Of a DNA stretch of 64,000 nucleotides, positions 1-8,848 are shown piece by piece. This stretch comes from JAGWBF01 sp965116325 (GTDB lineage Bacteria; Chloroflexota; Dehalococcoidia; Lucifugimonadales; JAGWBF01). The notes beneath the pieces were generated by a model, which was not told the DNA's origin, ran no database searches, and saw only the letters and a program-made list of their open reading frames with translations. How positions within the stretch are numbered: the stretch's first letter is position 1; every line of letters starts with the position of its first letter. The position numbers and the translations under genes are program-made. Where the stretch lies: NCBI GenBank assembly GCA_965116325.1, contig OZ220675.1:1-64000 (forward strand), in the 5' to 3' direction.

Positions 1-1222
1 CTCTATCTGAAGGTCCTCCCTTCCGTTGCCGTCCAGGAACCTTCCCCTGGCCTCGTCCACCATCTCTGCCACGTTGGCAAGAGCCGGCTTGACCGACAGG
101 GTGCCCGTCTCGATGCGGGCCACGTCCAGCAGGTCGCCGATCAGCTCCCGCATGCTGTCGGACTGGTCGCGGATGATCTGGTGGAACTGGCGCATCTCGG
201 CGGGGTCCAGGTCCGCCTCCAGCAGCGTGTCGGCCGAGCCCTTGACGGCGGCCAGCGGTGTCCTCAGCTCGTGGCTCACCATGGCCAGGAACTCGGCACG
301 CAGCCGCTCCTGCTCCTCCAGCGGCGCAAGGTCCTGCAGCGTCACCACGTAGGAAGCTATCCCGCCACCCTCCGAGGGGATGGGCGTGGCGTTGAGCAGA
401 ACGGTCACGCTCCGCCCGTCCGGCACCCGCAGAACGAGCTCCTCGGCCCGCACCGTCTCCCCCGCGCTCAACGCCTCGACCAGGCTGAACTCCTCAAGAG
501 AGACCTCCCGCCCGTCGGAGCGGCGGAAGGTCAGCACGTCGAGCAGCTGCTCCGGCGATTGGTCTTCGTCCCGCAGGCCGTCGACGATGCGCGTCGCCTC
601 CCGGTTGAAGGAGACCGGCGCTCCCGGTCCCGGCGTCGAAGACCACAACCCCCACCGGCGAGGTGTCCACCAGCGTCTCCAGGTCGGTCCGCGCCCGCCG
701 CTCCTCCCGGTGCCTGCGGGCATTGGCGATGACCATCGCCGCCTGGGAGGCGAACATCACCAGCGTCTCCTCGTCATCCTCCACGAACTCCGGGCCGGAC
801 TCCTCTCTTGCCAGGTAGACGGTGGCCACGCTCCGGCCCAGGTGACGGACGGGAGCCGCCAGGAACGGGCCGGCGGGCACCGGCAGGCCCGGCTCGGAAA
901 GCCCCTGCGATGCGAGGTAGCCCGATAGGTCCGGCACCCTGAGCGGTCCGGGAATCCTGCCCAATCGCTCGAAGAACCACGCCGCGTCGGGAACCTTCCA
1001 CAGCCGCTCCGCCTCCTCGAGCGTCAAACCGGATGAGAGGACGTCCTCCGCTTGTCCTCCTTCGTCCAGGAGGATGATCGCCCCGTATCGGGCCCGAGTC
1101 AGGTCGCGGGCCGAGTCCAGGACGCCCTGAAGCACGGCGTCGAACTCCAGGCTCTCGTTGATGCGGAGGCTCGCCTCGCCCAGCCTGGCGAGACGCTCCC
1201 GCAGGGCCGATACCTCCTCGTC
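1..1222. repeat. Left arm of a ~1.2-kb inverted repeat (kinase coding DNA)
   Basis: The reverse complement of 1-1222 aligns with 5124-6345 with only scattered differences. Homology stops abruptly at the GAC-GAG-GAG codons near the kinase start. The arm probably continues left of the window. The segment between the arms (1223-5123) holds the cadherin gene and the promoter of the intact kinase. Confidence 0.85.
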
Positions 1223-1249
1223 TCCGCTGGGTAAGCCTTGACGTAGCAT
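1..1249 (-). pseudogene. Frameshifted, edge-truncated copy of the GAF-PAS sensor kinase
   Basis: Read on the minus strand this matches the kinase at 5104-7488 almost base for base: an N-terminal DEEVSALRER segment, a GAF domain, a PAS segment, the HELRTP phosphoacceptor region, and on to the left edge of the window. Near 618-622 it carries one extra base relative to the intact copy (GCGCTCCCGG against GCGCCCCGG), which throws the PAS domain out of frame after residue ~209. Its first nine codons (MLRQGLPSG) differ from the intact gene and the ATG at 1249 has no clear Shine-Dalgarno, so the native 5' end and promoter are missing. Most differences from the intact copy cluster in the first 120 bases; the rest is virtually identical, as after gene conversion. 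Either a pseudogene or a silent donor copy; a sequencing error at the frameshift cannot be excluded. Confidence 0.8.
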
Positions 1250-1319
1250 GTTTCACATTCCCTTGAGAACCGGGCGCCATCGGCGTTCTGTGACCCACAG
1301 TTGTCGTAATGCACAATAC

Positions 1320-1796
1320 CTACCATCCCGGCGGTAGCCACTCCTCGAACCCGAAGGAACGAATGGTCCTCGCCGCGGACGCGGACAGCGGGTAGTCCCA
1401 GCGCTCGAAGAATGACACTAGGTCCCGCTTGACGATGGCGCTGGATCGGATCGCAAATCCGTCGAACGCGCCGCCATAGATCGAGCGCGGATAGGCCGGA
1501 TCGTAGTAGCTATGGAAGACAGCCTTCATGTCTTCCCATCCGAACTCGAAGATGAGATGGCGATACAAGGCCGTCTTTTCACAAGGGTCTGTTGCGGTGG
1601 ACCACCTCCGGCTGCCAAGCGCAACATGTTCCAACGGAGCGGCACAGCCGTGGGTCGGCCGCGCGGTGTAGACATTGAAGTTATCGCCACTGTAGACGTA
1701 GTGGTTCAGCGTGTACATCGGGAACAGCTCGACCGCTGCTTCGATGATCTCACGGGTTCCCTTCCAAAGCCCCAATCGGCAGTTTGCCACTGCCAC
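1320..1796 (-). pseudogene. C-terminal fragment resembling an M60-like metallopeptidase
   Basis: A 158-residue reading frame opening at a GTG. The part FGWEDMKAVFHSYYD followed by an alternating region and VSFFERWDYPLS resembles the C-terminal part of M60-like (enhancin-type) peptidases, where a helical segment ends in a 'vpFFekWgyPis' motif; the end (FGFEEWLPPGW) is typical of a complete C-terminus. The zinc motif HExxH that would lie upstream is absent. The same frame remains open upstream only as far as the stop codon of the cadherin gene (1854-1856), so the gene has lost its front half. It sits between the inverted kinase copy and the cadherin gene and may be debris of the rearrangement that created the inverted repeat. 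Family assignment is by eye and moderate at best. Confidence 0.4.
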
Positions 1797-1853
1797 CGCG
1801 TCCCCCGGCCGAATCGAATCAAGTAGTCTGTCGCATTGCCCTCCAGCCTGACC

Positions 1854-4800
1854 TCACTCGGTCTGCGTAATCGTGAACGAAATCTCCAGGATGCCCATCA
1901 CGGCCCCGGCCAGGTTGTCCTCGGCGTAGGCCGTGACCTGCAGGGTGTAGCTACCCGCGGGCAGCGCCTGGCCGTTGAGGTCGCTCTCGTCGCCTTGGTT
2001 GGAATCCCCGAACAGGGAATAGGGGGCGATGTTCTCCGTATGCGTGAGCGTCTTGGCGCCACTCAACTCCAGCTTCACGCTGCCCACCGTCTTGCCGGCC
2101 GCCAGATCGACGCGGATGCCGTAGCTGCCGCCGTCCGGGTCTGCCAGCGCCACGCTGGTCCCGTCGGTGAGCGTGGCCAGCGTCGACTGGTCCGAGGCGT
2201 CGACGAGGGTGAAGCCCGTCAGCGGGCCCGCGGTGGGCTCTTCCACCTCTCTAACGGAGATGTTGATCCAGGCGATGTCCGTGCTGCCTCTGCCGTCGGC
2301 GACCTGCACCGTCAGTTCGTAGTCCGTTTCCGTATCGTAGTCCAGCGCGCCCGCCGTGGTGATTACGCCGGTGGCGCTGTCGATGGCGAACTTGCCGTCC
2401 TCATTGCCACTGTGCATGGTGAAGGTCAGGGTGTCGCCGTCCGGGTCGCTGGCGACCATGGTGTGCACGGTGGCGCCTACCGCCGCGTCCTCAGCCACGC
2501 CGACGTGGTACGAACTTTCGAACCGGGGCGCAGAGTTTCCCTTCGCGTCGGTCACGGTGATGAGCACGCGCGCGTAGGCAATGCCCCCGTTGCCGTCGTC
2601 GGCCTTCACATGCAAGCTGGGATACGGCATGGTCTCGTGGTCCACGTGCAGCACCGAGATTAGGCCGGTGGCCGGGTTCAAGTAGAACGTCCCGACGTAC
2701 TTCCAACCCACGACGGTGTACGTGATTTGGTCTCCGTTGGAGTCGGTGGCCTGCACCGTGCCCAAGGTAGTTCCCAGGCTCGTGTCTTCGCGTATGGTGT
2801 ATTTGTAGACGGTGGCGCCGAACTCCGGCGCGGAGTTCACCTCGGTTACCGTAACGTTCACCGTGGCCGTGGCCGTGCCGCCGAGGCCGTCGTCGGCCTG
2901 CACCGTCAGGGTGTAGGAGGAGGTGGTCTCGCGGTCCAGGACGCCCGCCGTGGTGATCGCGCCGGTCCTGCCGTCGATGGCGAACACCCCGTCGCCGTTC
3001 CCGGCCTCGATGGTATAGGTGCGGGGGTCGTCGTCGCGGTCTGTGGCCGACACCCTGCCCAGGGCGGCGCCCGTCGACGCGTCCTCGGCGATGGAGAAGC
3101 TGTAGGTCGCGCTGCCGAAGGACGGCGCGGTGTTGGAACTTCTCACGGTGAAGAAGACTTCCAGGGTTCCCAGATTGTCTCCGCCTCCGCCCCGCTCCGA
3201 GTAGGCCGTTGCGGTAAGGGTGTAGCTGCCTGACGGCAGGGCCTCCCCGCTGAGCGCGTTGGCGCCGCCGTCCCCGTACAGGGAGTAGGGGGCGACGCCT
3301 TCAGTCCTGGTGACCGCCTTGGCGCCCGCGAGCTCCAACTTCACGCTGCCGATGCTCGCGTTGGAGTCCACGTCGGCCCGGATGCCGTAGCTGCCGCTGT
3401 CCGGGTCTGCGAGCACCACGCTCCCGCCGTGGGACAGCGTCGCCAGCACTGCCTGGTCGGAGGCGTCGACGAGGGTGAAGCCCGTCAGCGGCCCCGCCGG
3501 GGGCTCTTCCACGTTTCTAACGGAGATGCAGAACTTGTCGGTGGCCGTGCTGCCTCTGCTGTCGGCGATCTGCACCGTCAGCTCGTAGTCCGTTTCCGTT
3601 TCGTAGTCCAGCACACCCGCCGTGGTGATTACGCCGTTGCCGTCGATGGCGAACTTGCCGGCCTCATTGCCACTCAGGATGGTGAAGGTCAGTCTGTCGT
3701 CGTCCGGGTCGCTGGCGACCACGGTGTGCACGGCGGCGCCTACCGACGCGTCTTCGTCCACGGCGGCCTCGTACGTACTTTCGAACCGCGGCGCGGAGTT
3801 TCCCTTCAGGTCGATCACGGTAATGAGTACGTACGCGTAGCCAGCGCCCCCGTTTCCGTCGTCGGCCTTCACAGACAACCTGGGATACGGCTTGGTCTCA
3901 TGATCCACGTGCAGCACATAGATTACGCCGGTGGCCGGGTCCATGTAGAACCACCTCGGCCCGAAGATTCTCTGACCCTCGATGGAGTACGTGATCCCGT
4001 CTCCGTCGGAGTCGGTGGCCTGCACCACGCCCAAGGGAGTTCCCAGGGCCGCGTCATCGCCTATGGTGAATTCGTAGATCCTGGCGCCAAACTCCGGCAC
4101 GGAGTTCAGCGTAACGTTCACCGCGGCCGTGGCCGCGCCGCCGTTGCTGTCGTCGGCCTGCACCGTCAGCGTGTAGGAGGAGGTGGTGTCGTAGTCCAGC
4201 GCGCCCGCCGTGGTGATCGCGCCGGTGCTGCCGTCGATGGCGAACTCGCCGTCGCCGTTGCCCGACTCGATGGTGTAGGTGAGGCCGTCGTTGTCCGCGT
4301 CGGTGGCCGACACGCTGCCCACGGTAGTGCCCATCCACGCGTCCTCGGCGATGGAGAAGCTGTAGGTTGAACTGCCGAAGGACGGCGCGATGTTGGTCCG
4401 GGCAACCGTGAAGGAGACCTGCAGCGTACCCAACTGGTCTCCGCCTCCGCCCCGCTCCGAGTAGGCCGTTGCGGTGAGGGTGTAGCTGCCGGCGGGCAGC
4501 GCCTCCCCGCTCAACGCGTTGGCCCCGCCGTCCCCGTACAGCGAGTAGGGGGCGACGCTCTCAGTCCTGGTGACCGCCTTGGCGCCCGTGAGCTCCAGCT
4601 TCACGCTGCCGATGCTCGCGTTGGAGTCCACATTCGCCCGAATGGCGTAGCTGCCGCCGTCCGGGTCGGCCACCTCCACGCTCCCGCCGTTGGACAGCGT
4701 CGCCAGCACTGCCTGGTCGGAGGCGTCCACCAGCGTGAAGTCCTGGAGAGGTCCGGCCTGGGCGCCGGCATTGCCCGCCGTCAACAGCACTGCCAGACCG

Positions 4801-4874
4801 ACCAGCAGGGCCAGGGCCGCCAGGAGCGGCAGGCGGATGGCCGTGAGGATGTTCCGGCGGTCCGAGTCGGTCAT
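1854..4874 (-). CDS. Secreted cadherin-repeat surface protein
   Basis: About 1006 residues from the ATG at 4874, chosen because GAGGAGG lies 9 bases upstream and a signal sequence (RLPLLAALALLVGLAVLL, cleavage near AGAQA) follows at once; the longer open frame upstream is untranslated leader. The mature protein alternates two modules. One, of ~115 residues (GFTLVDASDQ... APYSLYGDGG... GSYTLTATAY... FTV), occurs three times, including at both ends. The other is the cadherin repeat, with the calcium-binding DxDxD-type and AxDxD motifs (ATDADNDG, SDPDGD) and FAID..TG.I, occurring about six times in two blocks. There is no C-terminal membrane anchor, LPXTG or sorting domain. Expected to be exported and to act in calcium-dependent adhesion. 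It diverges from the kinase at 5104 across a 229-bp shared promoter region, so the kinase is its likely regulator (inference). Confidence 0.85.
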   Translation of the reverse strand: MTDSDRRNILTAIRLPLLAALALLVGLAVLLTAGNAGAQAGPLQDFTLVDASDQAVLATLSNGGSVEVADPDGGSYAIRANVDSNASIGSVKLELTGAKAVTRTESVAPYSLYGDGGANALSGEALPAGSYTLTATAYSERGGGGDQLGTLQVSFTVARTNIAPSFGSSTYSFSIAEDAWMGTTVGSVSATDADNDGLTYTIESGNGDGEFAIDGSTGAITTAGALDYDTTSSYTLTVQADDSNGGAATAAVNVTLNSVPEFGARIYEFTIGDDAALGTPLGVVQATDSDGDGITYSIEGQRIFGPRWFYMDPATGVIYVLHVDHETKPYPRLSVKADDGNGGAGYAYVLITVIDLKGNSAPRFESTYEAAVDEDASVGAAVHTVVASDPDDDRLTFTILSGNEAGKFAIDGNGVITTAGVLDYETETDYELTVQIADSRGSTATDKFCISVRNVEEPPAGPLTGFTLVDASDQAVLATLSHGGSVVLADPDSGSYGIRADVDSNASIGSVKLELAGAKAVTRTEGVAPYSLYGDGGANALSGEALPSGSYTLTATAYSERGGGGDNLGTLEVFFTVRSSNTAPSFGSATYSFSIAEDASTGAALGRVSATDRDDDPRTYTIEAGNGDGVFAIDGRTGAITTAGVLDRETTSSYTLTVQADDGLGGTATATVNVTVTEVNSAPEFGATVYKYTIREDTSLGTTLGTVQATDSNGDQITYTVVGWKYVGTFYLNPATGLISVLHVDHETMPYPSLHVKADDGNGGIAYARVLITVTDAKGNSAPRFESSYHVGVAEDAAVGATVHTMVASDPDGDTLTFTMHSGNEDGKFAIDSATGVITTAGALDYDTETDYELTVQVADGRGSTDIAWINISVREVEEPTAGPLTGFTLVDASDQSTLATLTDGTSVALADPDGGSYGIRVDLAAGKTVGSVKLELSGAKTLTHTENIAPYSLFGDSNQGDESDLNGQALPAGSYTLQVTAYAEDNLAGAVMGILEISFTITQTE

Positions 4875-5103
4875 CGGGCGGTTCCTCCTCAGCGTGGAAC
4901 AGTCCCCGTCTGGCGTCCGCGGGGAGGACGCCTCCCAAGGGCAATCTGCTCTCCACGCCAGTATAGTCGCCGGATATAACATATACATAAAAAACAGCCC
5001 GTGTTTTGTAAAATATCTTGTAAAAAACTGTTCGGAGCGGTACTATGGCGCTTGGACCGGGCCGGGGAGCCCGAATCCAGCCGGCGACCGGGGGAGAGAG
5101 AGG
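4875..5103. promoter_or_regulatory. Divergent promoter/operator, copy A (cadherin gene / kinase)
   Basis: The 229-bp gap between divergent starts. It contains TGTAAAA at 5007-5013 and again at 5019-5025 (12-bp period), an AT-rich GGATATAAC block at 4972-4980, and AGTATA at 4960-4965, which on the minus strand reads TATACT, a good -10 for the cadherin gene about 86 bases before its ATG. The kinase side ends in a purine-rich GGGGGAGAGAGAGG before its ATG. The same layout recurs at four other loci in the window (copies B-E). The paired heptamers suit a dimeric winged-helix regulator; the kinase encoded next door ends in such a domain. Confidence 0.6.
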
Positions 5104-7488
5104 ATGGACCAGAACGACAGTCGGGACGAGGAGGTATCGGCCCTGCGGGAGCGTCTCGCCAGGCTGGGCGAGGCGAGCCTCCGCATCAACGAGAGCCTCG
5201 ACTTCGACGCGGTGCTGCAGGGCGTCCTGGACTCGGCCCGCGACCTGACTCGGGCCCGATACGGGGCGATCATCCTCCTGGACGAAGGAGGACAAGCGGA
5301 GGACGTCCTCTCATCCGGTTTGACGCTCGAGGAGGCGGAGCGGCTGTGGAAGGTTCCCGACGCGGCGTGGTTCTTCGAGCGATTGGGCAGGATTCCCGGA
5401 CCGCTCAGGGTGCCGGACCTATCGGGCTACCTCGCATCGCAGGGGCTTTCCGAGCCGGGCCTGCCGGTGCCCGCCGGCCCGTTCCTGGCGGCTCCCGTCC
5501 GTCACCTGGGCCGGAGCGTGGCCACCGTCTACCTGGCAAGAGAGGAGTCCGGCCCGGAGTTCGTGGAGGATGACGAGGAGACGCTGGTGATGTTCGCCTC
5601 CCAGGCGGCGATGGTCATCGCCAATGCCCGCAGGCACCGGGAGGAGCGGCGGGCGCGGACCGACCTGGAGACGCTGGTGGACACCTCGCCGGTGGGGGTT
5701 GTGGTCTTCGACGCCGGGACCGGGGCGCCGGTCTCCTTCAACCGGGAGGCGACGCGCATCGTCGACGGCCTGCGGGACGAAGACCAATCGCCGGAGCAGC
5801 TGCTCGACGTGCTGACCTTCCGCCGCTCCGACGGGCGGGAGGTCTCTCTTGAGGAGTTCAGCCTGGTCGAGGCGTTGAGCGCGGGGGAGACGGTGCGGGC
5901 CGAGGAGCTCGTTCTGCGGGTGCCGGACGGGCGGAGCGTGACCGTTCTGCTCAACGCCACGCCCATCCCCTCGGAGGGTGGCGGGATAGCTTCCTACGTG
6001 GTGACGCTGCAGGACCTTGCGCCGCTGGAGGAGCAGGAGCGGCTGCGTGCCGAGTTCCTGGCCATGGTGAGCCACGAGCTGAGGACACCGCTGGCCGCCG
6101 TCAAGGGCTCGGCCGACACGCTGCTGGAGGCGGACCTGGACCCCGCCGAGATGCGCCAGTTCCACCAGATCATCCGCGACCAGTCCGACAGCATGCGGGA
6201 GCTGATCGGCGACCTGCTGGACGTGGCCCGCATCGAGACGGGCACCCTGTCGGTCAAGCCGGCTCTTGCCAACGTGGCAGAGATGGTGGACGAGGCCAGG
6301 GGAAGGTTCCTGGACGGCAACGGAAGGGAGGACCTTCAGATAGAGCTCGCGCCCAATCTGCCCCCCGTAATGGCCGACCGGCGCCGCATCGTCCAGGTGC
6401 TGGGCAACCTGCTCACAAACGCCGCGACGAACTCGCCGGAGGGTTCGCCCATCAGGGTGAGCGTCATGCAGGAGGGCGTGCACGTCGCGGTGTCCATCGC
6501 CGACGAGGGAAGGGGCATACCCGCCGAGGAGCTGCCGCACCTGTTCAGAAGGTTCTCGCGGCGTGAGGGCGCGGACCGGGGGAGCGGCATCGCGAGCTCC
6601 GGCCTGGTTCTCGCCATCTGCAGGGGCATCGTGGATGCGCACGGTGGACGCATCTGGGCCGAGAGTGACGGTCCGGGCCTGGGGGCGCGGTTCACCTTCA
6701 CCGTTCCGGCGGCGGAGGGGGAAGGCATCGACGGCGCAGAGATGCCCGCTTTCGCAGCCCGGGGCTCCCGCGGTCCGGTGCGGGGCAGGGTGCGGGTACT
6801 CGCCGTGGACGACGATCCCCAGGCGCTCAGGTACGTTCGAGACGCCCTGGACAGGGCCGGGTATGTCTCTATAGCGACCGGGAACCCCGAGGACGTACCC
6901 CGCCTGATGGATGAGGAAAGCCCCCACCTGGTCCTGCTCGACCTGATGCTGCCTGGGAACGACGGGTTCGAGGTGATGAAGGACATCCTCAAGAGCGAGG
7001 ACGTGCCGGTCATCTTCCTTTCGATGTACGGCCAGGACGACGTTGTCGCCAGGGCCCTGGACATGGGGGCGTCCGACTACGTGGTCAAGCCCTTCTCGCC
7101 GACGGAGCTTGTCGCGAGGATCAGGGCGGCGCTGCGCAAGCGGGTCGCGCCCTACCAGGCCGAGCCGTCCGAACCCTACGACGCGGGCGGGCTGTCCATC
7201 GACTACGCCCAACGCCGGGTGACGCTGGCGGGGCATCCGGTGGAGCTGACCGCCACGGAGTACGCGCTGCTCTACGAGCTTTCGGTCCATGCCGGGCGGG
7301 TGTTGACCCACGACCAGTTGCTGCGCAGGGTCTGGGGAGTTGGCAACTCGGGGCTGGTGCGGACCATGGTCAACAGGCTCCGCCGCAAGCTGGGCGACGA
7401 CGCGCAGGACCCCTCCTACATCTTCACCGTGCCCCGCGTCGGATACTACATGGCGAAGCAGGTGACGCGGGAACAGGCGGACGAGTGA
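5104..7488 (+). CDS. Sensor kinase fused to receiver and OmpR-type DNA-binding domain
   Basis: 794 residues from the ATG at 5104 (purine-rich RBS; the longer open frame is promoter DNA). Order: short coiled coil (RERLARLGEASLRI), GAF ~20-175, PAS ~190-305, HisKA with MVSHELRTP (His324), HATPase with N-box Asn435/Asn439 and DEGRGIP, receiver ~563-677 with acidic pocket AVDDD, phospho-acceptor Asp613 (LLDLMLP) and conserved Lys (VVKPF), and a winged helix ~693-789 of the PhoB/OmpR type (ELTATEYALL, VRTMVNRLRRKLGDD, VPRVGYYM). A whole two-component pathway in one soluble protein: it can autophosphorylate, pass the phosphate to Asp613 and bind DNA. No transmembrane segment is seen, so the signal is probably cytosolic, through the GAF or PAS pocket. 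The G2 box reads GSGIASSGLVLAI rather than the usual GxGLGLAI, an odd change. Near-identical inverted copy at 1-1249. Confidence 0.9.
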   Translation: MDQNDSRDEEVSALRERLARLGEASLRINESLDFDAVLQGVLDSARDLTRARYGAIILLDEGGQAEDVLSSGLTLEEAERLWKVPDAAWFFERLGRIPGPLRVPDLSGYLASQGLSEPGLPVPAGPFLAAPVRHLGRSVATVYLAREESGPEFVEDDEETLVMFASQAAMVIANARRHREERRARTDLETLVDTSPVGVVVFDAGTGAPVSFNREATRIVDGLRDEDQSPEQLLDVLTFRRSDGREVSLEEFSLVEALSAGETVRAEELVLRVPDGRSVTVLLNATPIPSEGGGIASYVVTLQDLAPLEEQERLRAEFLAMVSHELRTPLAAVKGSADTLLEADLDPAEMRQFHQIIRDQSDSMRELIGDLLDVARIETGTLSVKPALANVAEMVDEARGRFLDGNGREDLQIELAPNLPPVMADRRRIVQVLGNLLTNAATNSPEGSPIRVSVMQEGVHVAVSIADEGRGIPAEELPHLFRRFSRREGADRGSGIASSGLVLAICRGIVDAHGGRIWAESDGPGLGARFTFTVPAAEGEGIDGAEMPAFAARGSRGPVRGRVRVLAVDDDPQALRYVRDALDRAGYVSIATGNPEDVPRLMDEESPHLVLLDLMLPGNDGFEVMKDILKSEDVPVIFLSMYGQDDVVARALDMGASDYVVKPFSPTELVARIRAALRKRVAPYQAEPSEPYDAGGLSIDYAQRRVTLAGHPVELTATEYALLYELSVHAGRVLTHDQLLRRVWGVGNSGLVRTMVNRLRRKLGDDAQDPSYIFTVPRVGYYMAKQVTREQADE
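5124..6345. repeat. Right arm of the ~1.2-kb inverted repeat
   Basis: Pairs with 1-1222 in opposite orientation. The homology begins seven codons inside the intact kinase gene, so the start codon, ribosome binding site and promoter of that gene lie in the unique segment between the arms. Confidence 0.85.
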
Positions 7489-7952
7489 AACTAACGAACC
7501 GCTTCGGTAACCGGACTTGCTCAGATCGTTGCCATAGACGGTCTTCTTGTGGTTCGCCGCGCCCTTAGTGCGACGTCCGGAACTCGCTGCCACTGGCTAT
7601 TCGTCAAAGTCCCCAAGCGGCGAGTTTGATGACGGGCCTGTTCCCGCATTCAGTTGCTTTACGCTCCTTCGAGCACGGTCCCAGCCGCGATGTCGGTCTT
7701 ATGCCGCATGGGACCTGCGTTCACCGGCACTTGTACCAAATAAAATGGCCACAACGCTTGCGATGCCCACGGCCACAAGCAAAGGTACGTCCCACCACCG
7801 TCCCAACGAGCACGACATGAACATCCTCACGGCAGCCACTATAATGAGCACAGACAGGATTCTCCAGAATACGGGGCAATGCCCCTCAGGCCATTACCCC
7901 CTACGGGGACAATCGACTCCTCGATTGCTCTGTGCTTGCCCGAGCCGTCATT
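7489..7952. other. 464-bp gap between convergent genes
   Basis: Lies between the kinase and DegV stop codons. Apart from one possible short membrane-protein frame (7699-7851, minus strand) I see no coding or RNA signature and no strong terminator hairpin. Confidence 0.5.
7699..7851 (-). CDS. Possible 50-residue membrane peptide
   Basis: Opens with GTG at 7851 behind TGGAGAAT, ends with TAA at 7699. The peptide begins MLIIVAAVRMF and contains one clear hydrophobic stretch (PLLVAVGIASVVAILFG), followed by a charged tail (GERRSHAA). It lies 100 bases downstream of the DegV gene on the same strand. Hydrophobicity and a plausible RBS are the only support; it may be a chance frame. Confidence 0.25.
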   Translation of the reverse strand: MLIIVAAVRMFMSCSLGRWWDVPLLVAVGIASVVAILFGTSAGERRSHAA

Positions 7953-8801
7953 CTAGGTGCGTGAGGCCTGGAGGAGCGCTATCCCGATGGCGCCGGGGCC
8001 GGTGTAGACTCCCAGGACCGGGCTGAATCGCGTGATGTAGGGCTCCGCGCCTTCCGGCAGCAGGTCCCTGAGGTCGTCCGCAAGCTCCCTCGCCAGTTCG
8101 GGGGAGGTGCTGTGCATCACGGCAAGGGAATCTATCGGCGCAAAGCCTCGCGCCGTCTCCTTCATACGAAGCAGGGCCTTGCGGAAGGTCCGCTCCTTGC
8201 CCAGTGGATGGGCCACTCCGTCCTTCAGGATGACCATGGGCTTGATCTTGAGTATCGAGCCGAGCAACGCCTGTGCCCGGCCTATGCGGCCGCCCTTTCG
8301 CAGGTACTCCAGTGTCTCAAGAAGGGTGAAGCACTGTGCCCTATCGCACGCATCGTGGGCCAGAGCCGCCACTTCGTCGAGGCCGCCGCCTGCGTTGGCC
8401 GCATCGGCTGCTGCTATGACTACGAGTCCAAGCCCCATAGAGCCCTGGGCCGAGTCGATCAACTCCACCGGGCAGTCCGCCGCGGTCATTCGAGCCGCCT
8501 GGACGGCGGAGTTGTAGGTGCCGCTTATCTTGGACGAGACGTGAATGGACACTATCCCGTCCGCGCTCTCGCCCAGCCGGTCGTAGACCTCCGTAAATTC
8601 CCCGGGTGACGCCTGGGAAGTCTTCGGCAACTCCTGGGAGTGGGCGAGCATGGAGTAGAATTGGTCGGCGGTTATGGTGACGTTGTCCTTGAATGTCCGA
8701 ACGCCGAAGTGGATGTTCAGCGGGACCACCGCAACGCCTAGTCGCGTTGCGACGTCGACCGGGATGTCAGATGCGCTGTCCGTTACAACTTGGATTGCCA
8801 T
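7953..8801 (-). CDS. DegV family fatty-acid-binding protein
   Basis: 282 residues from the ATG at 8801, which has GAGGAGG 10 bases upstream; the open frame further upstream overlaps the kinase gene and is not needed. DegV/FakB-type signatures are visible: the N-terminal VTDSASDIP loop, SSKISGTYNSA in the middle, and the C-terminal YLRKGGRIGRAQ...LKIKPM block. Members bind a fatty acid in a buried pocket and, with a FakA kinase, supply acyl-phosphate for lipid synthesis. It starts 47 bases after the stop of the kinase-regulator at 8849-11353 on the same strand and is probably co-transcribed with it, linking that sensor to membrane-lipid supply (inference). No FakA gene is in the window. Confidence 0.93.
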   Translation of the reverse strand: MAIQVVTDSASDIPVDVATRLGVAVVPLNIHFGVRTFKDNVTITADQFYSMLAHSQELPKTSQASPGEFTEVYDRLGESADGIVSIHVSSKISGTYNSAVQAARMTAADCPVELIDSAQGSMGLGLVVIAAADAANAGGGLDEVAALAHDACDRAQCFTLLETLEYLRKGGRIGRAQALLGSILKIKPMVILKDGVAHPLGKERTFRKALLRMKETARGFAPIDSLAVMHSTSPELARELADDLRDLLPEGAEPYITRFSPVLGVYTGPGAIGIALLQASRT

Positions 8802-8848
8802 GACGATGCCCTCCTCATCTGCGCTAGGGGTCCATATATCGCTCTCCT

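Noticed and set aside
3429..4370. A 313-residue frame antisense to the cadherin gene
   Set aside because: Repeats with the cadherin modules on the other strand and has no start signal.
5419..7593. A 724-residue frame antisense to the kinase
   Set aside because: Shadow of a well-supported kinase gene.
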